Positions 24,365 to 30,418 of a stretch of DNA of 30,418 bases are shown one piece after another (within the stretch, counting starts at the first letter, position 1; each line of letters opens with the position of its first letter). The translations under genes and the position numbers were made by a program. The notes under the pieces were generated by a model. It worked only from the letters and a program-made list of their open reading frames with translations. It did not search any database and was not told the DNA's origin. Origin of the DNA: a virus; the IMG/VR virus record IMGVR_UViG_3300025030_000334, positions 1 to 30,418 of that record; one strand, 5' to 3'.

Positions 24365-25096
24365 ATGCTCGACGTAACTTCAATGCTAGAAAGTAAGGGG
24401 CTAAAGAAAATTGCCTCTACGCCTGCCCCGGCTATTGGCACACCGGCCGCTTTGGCAGGCGGCTCCGGCATACTTAGTAAGGGGCCTCTAGGTATAAAAG
24501 ACGCTCTTAACCAGGTTGTCGCTAACAGGGGCCATGTGGCCGCAGACATCGTATCCGACTTGCCTGGCAAGTTGGTAGGCGGGTTAGGCCTCGGTGCGTC
24601 GGCGCTGCTCGCTAGGAAGTTCCTTCATGCCAAGCCTACTCTATCGCAAGAATTGTTCGGCTCTGGCGGGGCAGTTCGGCGGGCGCTAGGTTTTGGCGCC
24701 GTGGCGGCCGGCCTAGGTGCAGGAGCGGCAGCCGCCACTGGAGGGGCCAGCTACCTGCACAACCGAATAAGCAACGAGAAACACTACAACGACGCCCTTA
24801 AGAACAATCCAGGCCTTAAGGAGCACAAGGACGAGGATTTGCGAGCAGCGTTCAAGTCGCTCAGCAAGTTCAGCCCTGACCTAGCCTCTGACCCTCTAGC
24901 GGCTGGCGCCTTCCTACGCCGCTCTATGATGTTCAAGGAAGAGGGGCTGCAGCCTACCGACATAAAGACGCTGGTTGATACTAGGAAGCTGCTCAGTGAG
25001 GCGCGTAAGAATGAACACGCTGGTTCTTTGCTTACCGACATGTTCGGTAAGCCGGCCCAGACGCTATCGTCCATGTCCATCGCAGACAACAAATGA
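24365..25096 (+). CDS. Gly/Ala-rich hypothetical protein
   Basis: This 243-residue protein starts at ATG 24365 with a GGGGG-type ribosome site six bases before it. Hydrophobic Gly/Ala segments at about residues 69-84 (KLVGGLGLGASALLAR) and 107-128 (GFGAVAAGLGAGAAAATGG) could insert in membranes. The rest is helical and charged. The N terminus contains LKKIASTPAP, one of the recurrent K-[VIT]-A-[SA] segments. It resembles the 662-residue gene in composition. No family is recognised; an internal or ejection protein is one possibility. Confidence 0.7.
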   Translation: MLDVTSMLESKGLKKIASTPAPAIGTPAALAGGSGILSKGPLGIKDALNQVVANRGHVAADIVSDLPGKLVGGLGLGASALLARKFLHAKPTLSQELFGSGGAVRRALGFGAVAAGLGAGAAAATGGASYLHNRISNEKHYNDALKNNPGLKEHKDEDLRAAFKSLSKFSPDLASDPLAAGAFLRRSMMFKEEGLQPTDIKTLVDTRKLLSEARKNEHAGSLLTDMFGKPAQTLSSMSIADNK

Positions 25097-25102
25097 TCCT
25101 AC

Positions 25103-27712
25103 ATGATTAAATACATTCAAACGCCTGGAGTGTGGGAGGACGGCACGGCAACGTGTCAGCTAATTCCGCAGACCAGCGGCTTGAAGATAAAGACGGCTGC
25201 GCCCTTGCACGAGGACGTGGCCGCTTTTATTTCTAAGCTAAAGCCAGATAGCGGCAAAATATATGTGCTGGTCAACGCCCTTGGCGCCGGAGAGTTCTAC
25301 GGGTCTAACCTTAACTCCGACTGGTTCGGGGAAGAGGAATTACTCGGAGACTCTGGCGGTACTTATGGGTTAAAGACGTTCCTAGACGCCGGCGTGTATA
25401 GACACCACTGTTTTGTCGCGGGTACTCCAGTAGTGACCGGTTCTGGCCGTCGCGTAGCGATTGCGACTGTAAAGCCCGCCGATATAGTGAGATCCGGGGA
25501 TGGCCATGCTGTCCCCGTGGTGCAGGTGTTTAGCGACCATTACACCGGCGCTGGCGTAGAGCTAGAGTTGAGTGGCGTACTAGATAACACAAGGGTTACG
25601 GCGTCGCATCCGTTTCTGTGCTACCGGTATGCCGACATCCATTGCAGGCACAAATACATGCGAACCACGGCAACGGGCCACGGAGGGCACTGCCGTGAAT
25701 TTAGAACGGCGATAGGCCCGCCAAGGGTGGTCGCGGCCGGCGACTTGCGTCCTGGCGACTATGTTCTCAGGCCGATGCTGCCCCCTGGCAGTGAGGCGGT
25801 GGACCCGAATTTTGCCGAACTCGTTGGGTGGGTAGCGTCTGAGGGTTGCGTAAATGACGGCAGCATCCAGTTCACTTTTTCTACTAAGAACGAAGTCGAC
25901 ATCTCTTCAGTTGCTCGGTGCCTCTTACTCAACGGCGTGCTCGTAGGAGTTACCGAGCTTCCGGAGAAGGGGACAACACACCTTATCGCGTACGCTCCGC
26001 AGCTAGCGCACAAACTTTCAAAGTATGTGCGTGGCACGCTAAGCGTTAAACGATTAACGGAAGCGCTATATTCGTGGGACGCTGCCTCACTGCTACGCAT
26101 GCTCGGGGCCTTTATAGACGGTGATGGGCATATAGCGCCTAGAGGGAAGAATCGCGGACAGTTACGTATCCGCTCCGCCTCACGCCAAATGTTGCAGGTG
26201 CTTAGTGACATAATTATGTCACTGGGCATCCCCAGTACTAGCAACTGGGATACGCCGCCTGGCACTATGCTAAGCCCTGTTGCCGGCTATGGCGAGTACA
26301 CACATCTCGGATCTGGGTGTGTGGCCGTCTCAGCGGAGTATGCCGCTAAGATTGCTGTGTACAGTCGAAAGAAGTTGGCCTTTGTCAGTCGGAAGGCCGC
26401 TTCTAATTTAAGGACTAGTTTCGGGTTTCTAACGCGGGTTCACGGTACTACGGCAATTGAGCTGGACGAGCAGGTGTACACCCTTGAAGTTGGCGAGCCC
26501 AACACGTACGTTGCCAATGAGGTAGCCGTACACAATTGTAATAAGGACAAAGAGAAAAGCTTTGGCGAAGTTCTGCTGTCTGTCTACAACAGGCGCATGC
26601 ATAGAATTGAGTTAATATTAGCCATTAATAAAAAGCTGGCTGTAGAGTTCGGACACTCCGACCTTGTAGCCGCGCTGGAGACTGGTAAGCCCGTACCTGT
26701 GTCTATGGGTTGCAAGGTACCGTTCGACGTTTGCCGCATATGTGGCTTTGAGTCCAAGAGCCCGAAGAGCCGCTGCGACTGCATGCGACTCTCGGCCAAC
26801 TCCATACTCAGCGACGGGCGCCGTGTTTGCGTAGCTAACCCCAGACCGCGGTTCTTTGATATCAGCTTTGTCATAATAGGAGCTGATAGTACAAGCTTCG
26901 CTATGACGAAGATTGCGTCACTACTGTCCGCGCAGGTAGGAACCGCCAGCAAGAGCAATGGCCAGATACGTGCGGAGCTACTTGCCGCTGTAAAGGAAAA
27001 GTCCGCTGCGCAGCATAAGTTTAGCGAGCTGATAAAGCGCGTTCCCGCAGTGGCCGTGCCAGTAGCAAATAAGATGAGCGCGCTTGACGGTACATTAGAC
27101 TACGAGTCGCTACTGCGCATAGCCATGGCGGCTCCGATGTCTTCCGTACTGTCTGGGCTTACGTCTGCGGGCGTAGTACTGTCTCCACTTGAGTACCAGA
27201 CTATCGCACTGGCTAATGCCGGTATGGGCGGAATGGCACAGTCAATGCATAGCCGCGGCGCGTCGTTCGCTCCGTCATCGCGTGTGTCAGACGTATCCAT
27301 GCACGACTTCTCGCCGACGGCGCTTCCAGGCATTGACGCGATAATGCGGAAACGTTCGTGCATGCCAGATATGCTTGGCCCAAGATTGTTTAGCGGCGGG
27401 TGCGGCGGAGAAATAAATCAAATAGGACGCACAGAAGAAAATAGTATTCTTTCTTCATTATCGGCTCCGTATAATGGGTACAGGATAAGAGCACTCCTGA
27501 GTGGGTGCGACATGTGCAGTTCTTTTGCAAATAGAGAAAGCGCCTTCTTCGGGAAGCCCGGGTTTGGCGAAGAGTATAAGCCAGTAATAACTGCTTTTAT
27601 CTTCGTCTCAGGTAGACGTGGCTACGGCTCCGCTACTCCTCTCGATAGCTTCCTGCAAGGAAACGCTTCGCTAGCCACAACGGTAATGCAAGGTCTAAGA
27701 AGTCTAGACTGA
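25103..27712 (+). CDS. Capsid maturation (prohead) protease-like protein with intein
   Basis: The 869-codon gene contains a 376-residue intein, leaving about 493 residues. The extein has NALGAGEFYGSNLNSDWF, then VYRHH joined across the intein to CNKDKEKSFGEVLLSVYN, then MHRIELILAIN and VPVSMGCKVPFDVCRICG. This is the pattern I know from phage head-maturation proteases, in which a His in the (N)H-x-NKD segment and a Ser in V-SMG are the likely catalytic residues; here these are His 102 and Ser 534 of the precursor. Cys residues in CRICG and CDC may bind zinc. Position before scaffold-like and capsid genes fits prohead processing. The start has no clear ribosome site and lies six bases after the previous stop, so coupling is likely. 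The C-terminal 250 residues are unassigned. Confidence 0.7.
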   Translation: MIKYIQTPGVWEDGTATCQLIPQTSGLKIKTAAPLHEDVAAFISKLKPDSGKIYVLVNALGAGEFYGSNLNSDWFGEEELLGDSGGTYGLKTFLDAGVYRHHCFVAGTPVVTGSGRRVAIATVKPADIVRSGDGHAVPVVQVFSDHYTGAGVELELSGVLDNTRVTASHPFLCYRYADIHCRHKYMRTTATGHGGHCREFRTAIGPPRVVAAGDLRPGDYVLRPMLPPGSEAVDPNFAELVGWVASEGCVNDGSIQFTFSTKNEVDISSVARCLLLNGVLVGVTELPEKGTTHLIAYAPQLAHKLSKYVRGTLSVKRLTEALYSWDAASLLRMLGAFIDGDGHIAPRGKNRGQLRIRSASRQMLQVLSDIIMSLGIPSTSNWDTPPGTMLSPVAGYGEYTHLGSGCVAVSAEYAAKIAVYSRKKLAFVSRKAASNLRTSFGFLTRVHGTTAIELDEQVYTLEVGEPNTYVANEVAVHNCNKDKEKSFGEVLLSVYNRRMHRIELILAINKKLAVEFGHSDLVAALETGKPVPVSMGCKVPFDVCRICGFESKSPKSRCDCMRLSANSILSDGRRVCVANPRPRFFDISFVIIGADSTSFAMTKIASLLSAQVGTASKSNGQIRAELLAAVKEKSAAQHKFSELIKRVPAVAVPVANKMSALDGTLDYESLLRIAMAAPMSSVLSGLTSAGVVLSPLEYQTIALANAGMGGMAQSMHSRGASFAPSSRVSDVSMHDFSPTALPGIDAIMRKRSCMPDMLGPRLFSGGCGGEINQIGRTEENSILSSLSAPYNGYRIRALLSGCDMCSSFANRESAFFGKPGFGEEYKPVITAFIFVSGRRGYGSATPLDSFLQGNASLATTVMQGLRSLD
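25409..26536 (+). mobile_element. Intein 3 (LAGLIDADG) in the protease gene
   Basis: This in-frame 376-residue insertion begins CFVAGTPVVTGSG and ends YVANEVAVHN before Cys, a canonical His-Asn/Cys junction. Block B is present as VTASHPF (TxxH). Endonuclease motifs are LVGWVASEG (about residue 138) and LGAFIDGDG (about residue 232), so it is a LAGLIDADG homing endonuclease intein. It interrupts the gene directly after the presumed catalytic His pair, so the protease should be inactive until splicing. Unlike inteins 1 and 2 it carries no copy of the dispersed palindrome. Confidence 0.93.
26204..26223. repeat. Perfect 20-bp palindrome inside intein 3
   Basis: AGTGACATAA is followed directly by its exact reverse complement, in the coding region for LSDIIMSL of the endonuclease part. 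It is unrelated to the dispersed TATTA/TAATA site. A role is not evident; it may be a by-product of codon choice. Confidence 0.5.
26616..26630. repeat. Dispersed palindrome, copy 22
   Basis: TATTA-GCCAT-TAATA in the extein of the protease gene, encoding ILAINK. It is 80 bases after intein 3. Confidence 0.9.
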
Positions 27713-27809
27713 GTAAGCCGGCTGTGGTAACGTGTTAGCCGTGGTGGTTAGGCGTACTGCCGACGACACCAGCCATGGACAACAAACCAACTGAGGAACG
27801 AGAAACGAA
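27713..27809 (+). promoter_or_regulatory. 97-bp gap before the scaffold-capsid genes
   Basis: This is one of the few real gaps on the + strand and precedes the genes with the most C/G-ending codons, so a late promoter could lie here. I see no sigma-70-like hexamers and no palindrome copy. GAGGAA lies about 11 bases before the next ATG. A 19-codon frame from 27775 lacks a ribosome site and is not called. Confidence 0.3.
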
Positions 27810-28412
27810 ATGGCAACTGGTAACCCGATTCTAGACGCTCTACACGCAGGCGATAACTCCGGCGACGGTGGCGACGAGAAGCTTCAGCAGATCCTGGCCG
27901 CGAGCCTAGACGAGCTAGAGAAGACCGCCGCTGCCGGCGGCTACGACCTGAGCAGCCTCTCGGACGACGACATCGCCGAGATGGTAGCTGAGATTGCCCA
28001 GCAGCAGCATGGCGTCGGTGGCGCGGATGGCGCTGGTGATTCGGCCTTCGACGAGCAGGTGAAGGTCGCTGAGTACCTCGGACGCGTACAGGCACAGGCT
28101 TACGCCGATGAGATTCTTAGCATCCAGAAGCAGGCGTCGGCAATCGAGCTGGACCCGTCCCAGGTCGACCAGCTCGCGCAGATGAACGCCATGGATATTC
28201 TGGTCACGCTCAACCAGCTCGACCCGCGCACGGATGGTGCAGCGATTCAGGAGTCGAACGGCCGCGAGAAGGTCGCGTCGGTTCTGCTGAACGAGAACAT
28301 CGCCCCCGTCACGATGGAGGCCATCGAGGTTCGTACGATGGAGCACCTCCAGGCCGCCGGCTGGGACGTAGAGAAGATCGCCTTCGCGCTTACACAGCTG
28401 GCCAACTCCTAA
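27810..28412 (+). CDS. Acidic scaffold-like protein
   Basis: This 200-residue, strongly acidic, mostly helical protein has GAGGAA upstream of its ATG. Asp/Glu/Gln-rich helices (DDDIAEMVAEIAQQQ, YADEILSIQKQ) and its position between the protease and the capsid gene fit a scaffold or head-core protein, though no family is recognised. It holds four K-[VIT]-A segments (LEKTAAA, VKVAEYL, REKVASVL, VEKIAFAL). Codon use differs from the upstream genes: every Ile codon is ATC or ATT and most third positions are C or G, which suggests high expression. Confidence 0.6.
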   Translation: MATGNPILDALHAGDNSGDGGDEKLQQILAASLDELEKTAAAGGYDLSSLSDDDIAEMVAEIAQQQHGVGGADGAGDSAFDEQVKVAEYLGRVQAQAYADEILSIQKQASAIELDPSQVDQLAQMNAMDILVTLNQLDPRTDGAAIQESNGREKVASVLLNENIAPVTMEAIEVRTMEHLQAAGWDVEKIAFALTQLANS

Positions 28413-28413
28413 G

Positions 28414-28428
28414 TATTAATCACTAATA
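28414..28428. repeat. Dispersed palindrome, copy 23
   Basis: TATTA-ATCAC-TAATA in the 33-base gap between the scaffold-like gene and the next, just before its ribosome site. Confidence 0.92.
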
Positions 28429-28445
28429 ATCAGGAGTACGACCCG

Positions 28446-28895
28446 ATGTCCCCGGCAGACAAGCTAATCAACCTACGAGACGGCGAAGGCAAGCAGAAGG
28501 TAGCTTCAGCTATGCTCGACGACGATCACGTAGAGAAGCTTGCAGGGGCGCTGGAGTTCATGGCCGCTTCTTACGTGGGCCCGGAGAAGAACGATCTCCG
28601 GTCTCTCGTAACAGAGAAGCTCAAGGCAAAGTTTGCGAGTCGCGGAACCGCACCTGCCTTGACCGCCGTTAGTTTGCAGCAGGAAGTTCAGGACGAACAG
28701 CCTGCCGCAAGTAGCGCCTCTGCTGGCGTACGCGATTTCGATGAAAGTACATTGACCCTTGACAGCATGCTGTCAGAGGTCCTGGGTGGCGCCGATAGTC
28801 GAGGTCCGGCCCCGACGGAGACTCAGGCGACCAGCAAGGTTGCGGCGGATAAAGACGGGCTGCGTAAGCTGCTACAGCAAAGGAGGGCACCGTGA
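28446..28895 (+). CDS. Hypothetical head-region protein
   Basis: This 149-residue protein has AGGAG nine bases before the ATG. The N-terminal half is helical and basic-acidic, with KQKVASAML and VEKLAGAL, echoing the preceding protein. The second half is Ala/Ser/Gln-rich and probably disordered, ending in a basic LRKLLQQRR. No family is recognised. The preceding 33-base gap is filled by a palindrome copy. Its TGA overlaps the next GTG. A scaffold or capsid-accessory role is inferred from position. Confidence 0.65.
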   Translation: MSPADKLINLRDGEGKQKVASAMLDDDHVEKLAGALEFMAASYVGPEKNDLRSLVTEKLKAKFASRGTAPALTAVSLQQEVQDEQPAASSASAGVRDFDESTLTLDSMLSEVLGGADSRGPAPTETQATSKVAADKDGLRKLLQQRRAP

Positions 28896-29248
28896 ACACT
28901 GATGACCATCCTTTCCTGTTTAAGGTTGCCGCAGCTACCCTGCGTGAGCAAAAGTCGGCCATACGGGAACTTAAGGAGAAGGTAGCGGAGTTGCAGAAGC
29001 GTGACTCCGACTATACCACCGCCCTACAGATAGTTGAGCTACTGAGAGAGCGTGGACAAGATAACCACGACCTCCCCACCAGCGAAAAGGTGGCTATGCT
29101 CATGGGCTCTGGTAAAGACCTCTCTGCCGTTAAGGAGTCCATAGAACGGACTGCCCCGGATATGTCCTTCGCGTCGCTCACTAGTCGGCCGACAGCCGCT
29201 TCGTCGTCAGATAGACTCACCAACCTCATCAACGGTATTAACGAGTAA
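28892..29248 (+). CDS. Small coiled-coil protein
   Basis: This 118-residue protein starts at GTG 28892 with a strong AGGAGG five bases upstream. Residues about 10-55 (AAATLREQKSAIRELKEK ... EIVELL-type heptads) form a likely coiled coil. It contains LFKVAAAT and SEKVAMLM. The C terminus is Ser/Thr-rich. The gene's own TAA stop is supplied by the right arm of a palindrome copy (29236-29250). No family is recognised; coiled coils near capsid genes often belong to scaffold or head-core proteins. Confidence 0.65.
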   Translation: MNTDDHPFLFKVAAATLREQKSAIRELKEKVAELQKRDSDYTTALQIVELLRERGQDNHDLPTSEKVAMLMGSGKDLSAVKESIERTAPDMSFASLTSRPTAASSSDRLTNLINGINE

Positions 29249-29250
29249 TA
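29236..29250. repeat. Dispersed palindrome, copy 24
   Basis: TATTA-ACGAG-TAATA. Its right arm supplies the TAA stop of the coiled-coil gene, and it extends to within five bases of the next start. Confidence 0.9.
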
Positions 29251-29254
29251 CACC

Positions 29255-29875
29255 ATGGCAGACGGACTAATCTCCGCTACTCGCCGGCGGAACGTATCGC
29301 CGATAAGTAGCATAATCAAACCGGACCTTACTCGGGATGCAGACTGCAGCCTGATGACCTACACGCCGGAGGATGGCCAGTTTATTCTGGTCAACGACAC
29401 CGTAGGTTCAACGGCCGCTGCTGTGTATCACGCTGCTACGGCCGCTGCCGTCACCGCCACAGACCGCCAGGGCGCTGCCCTACGCATGATCTGGGGCTCG
29501 GCAGAGCATACAGACCGTCGGTCCTCCGGGCAGACGCGGGTGCCGCACTTCAATGCGCAGGTAGACGTAGCTACTAACCTGTACATCGCTCCTAACACGT
29601 CGGCAGTTCTAAGCCACGCTGATAACTTCCCGGCCAATACGATCCTGTCAGTCGCAAATGCGGCGACTGTAGACGCGGCCTTTACTCTGCAGGGTTCGGG
29701 CGCACGCCTTGTACTGCAGCGTATGGCCGAGGGTGACTGCGGCTGGGCCGTAGGATACGTGCTCTCTTCTCCGGCAGAGAATCCGGCGTCTGGTAAGTGC
29801 ATCAACGTTCGCCTGTACGATGCACCTCGGTACGTCGGCCACCGCGCGGCCATAGCGGCAGGTGACATCGCATGA
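29255..29875 (+). CDS. Putative capsid decoration protein
   Basis: This 206-residue protein begins six bases after the previous stop and directly precedes the probable capsid gene (ATGA overlap). It is Ala/Thr-rich and beta-rich, with no membrane segment, resembling small head-stabilising or decoration proteins by composition and position (FILVNDTVGSTAAAVY, NLYIAPNTSAVLSHAD). No specific family is recognised, so decoration is inference. It lacks the K-[VIT]-A motif common in its neighbours. Confidence 0.5.
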   Translation: MADGLISATRRRNVSPISSIIKPDLTRDADCSLMTYTPEDGQFILVNDTVGSTAAAVYHAATAAAVTATDRQGAALRMIWGSAEHTDRRSSGQTRVPHFNAQVDVATNLYIAPNTSAVLSHADNFPANTILSVANAATVDAAFTLQGSGARLVLQRMAEGDCGWAVGYVLSSPAENPASGKCINVRLYDAPRYVGHRAAIAAGDIA

Positions 29876-30418
29876 GCGCCATAAACGCTAGCCCTCGGGC
29901 ACAGAACGAAGCGTTCATATCCCAGTTCTCGGACAATATCGACAACTTCCGCGCGAAGTTTGCGGCTGCGTCGTCTGACTTCGTGAAGGACCACATTCGG
30001 GAAGATTCGTTCTGCCCGAAGATCCTCCCGCATGTCACCGTGACGCGAGACGACCTACAGGTGTCGGTAAACCACGACACCCTCGTGAAGATCGTTTCGA
30101 CTGAGCCTCGTACTCGCGCTGCGTCTATGTCGTTCCGCGCTCAGCCAGAGGTCGTGTACTACACGGCTCCACGGTTTGAGGTAGCGTTCTTCGAGGTAGG
30201 CTCGCCCCGCTACGAGCAGACGAAGCAGGAACTACTAGCATACGACTTCCCCATAACGGACTTCATCAAGAAGTCCATTGTGATGGACATCGGCGCCATC
30301 AAGGACCGCATCCTCGTCAACTACAGCGAGCAGGCCGTGCAGTCGATGCAGCAGGCTGCGCAGTCGCTGGTGTTCGGCGCGGTGTACGCGGATACGGCAG
30401 CGTTCTCGGCGTTCAACG
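29872..30418 (+). CDS. Probable major capsid protein, 3' end outside window
   Basis: The frame from ATG 29872 stays open to the window edge, giving 182 residues. AGGTGA lies six bases upstream. The N-terminal region (FSDNIDNFRAKFAAASSDFV, then EDSFCPKILPHVTVTRDDL and an AFFEVGSPRYEQTKQELLAYDF stretch) is like the N-arm and E-loop side of HK97-fold capsid proteins, which often have an F-x-x-x-I-L-P segment near the start. Placement after protease, scaffold-like and decoration-like genes is the standard head order. Third codon positions are largely C or G, fitting high expression. Truncation prevents a firm call. Confidence 0.65.
   Translation, partial: MSAINASPRAQNEAFISQFSDNIDNFRAKFAAASSDFVKDHIREDSFCPKILPHVTVTRDDLQVSVNHDTLVKIVSTEPRTRAASMSFRAQPEVVYYTAPRFEVAFFEVGSPRYEQTKQELLAYDFPITDFIKKSIVMDIGAIKDRILVNYSEQAVQSMQQAAQSLVFGAVYADTAAFSAFN

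Noticed and set aside
27456-27476. CATTAT-N9-ATAATG inverted repeat in the protease gene
   Set aside because: The arms resemble the dispersed site but the spacer is too long. I treat it as unrelated.
27775-27834. 19-codon ORF overlapping the start of the scaffold-like gene
   Set aside because: It has no ribosome site, and the downstream gene has a better start.
30-29250. Dispersed repeats as a CRISPR array or IS inverted repeats
   Set aside because: The copies are hundreds of bases apart, embedded in different genes, with no spacers of uniform length and no transposase.

Overview
This window is a piece of a tailed double-stranded DNA phage (Caudoviricetes), probably a large one with a contractile tail. 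The evidence is a dense block of head and tail genes (portal, gpV-like spike, large terminase, capsid maturation protease, likely major capsid protein), almost all on the + strand with overlapping starts and stops. It also carries its own multisubunit-type RNA polymerase and intein-bearing genes. No host, tRNA, CRISPR array, integrase or lysogeny gene is visible, so the host cannot be named. The standard genetic code fits: TAA, TGA and TAG are all used as stops.

Layout. 2-3042: two unknown genes and the portal protein. 3071-3769: a short minus-strand cassette (20-codon leader ORF, intrinsic terminator, two small genes, closing terminator). 3770-3956: divergent control region. 3957-12419: one giant gene for a fused beta-beta' RNA polymerase, interrupted by two LAGLIDADG inteins. 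12419-13696: spike/baseplate-like protein. 13706-18883: four unknown, probably virion, genes. 18855-20606: SNF2-type helicase. 20615-21078: a small Cys-rich gene overlapped by a minus-strand gene. 21095-22804: large terminase. 22797-25096: three unknown genes. 25103-27712: prohead-protease-like gene with a third LAGLIDADG intein. 27810-30418: scaffold/decoration-like genes, then the start of a probable major capsid gene cut by the window edge.

Working together. The portal, terminase, protease, putative scaffold/decoration proteins and capsid would build and fill the head. The spike and its neighbours belong to the tail or to internal virion proteins. The polymerase sits inside the structural block, which suggests, but does not prove, that it is made late and packaged.

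The strongest unexplained signal is a dispersed 15-bp inverted repeat, TATTA-N-Y-N-R-N-TAATA, found 24 times by eye at spacings of about 0.6 to 2.6 kb, plus two close pairs 30-32 bp apart. Most copies lie inside genes and share one codon frame. The six others lie between genes or on gene ends. This looks like a genome-wide binding site for a dimeric DNA-binding protein. One pair sits in the control region of the RNA polymerase gene.
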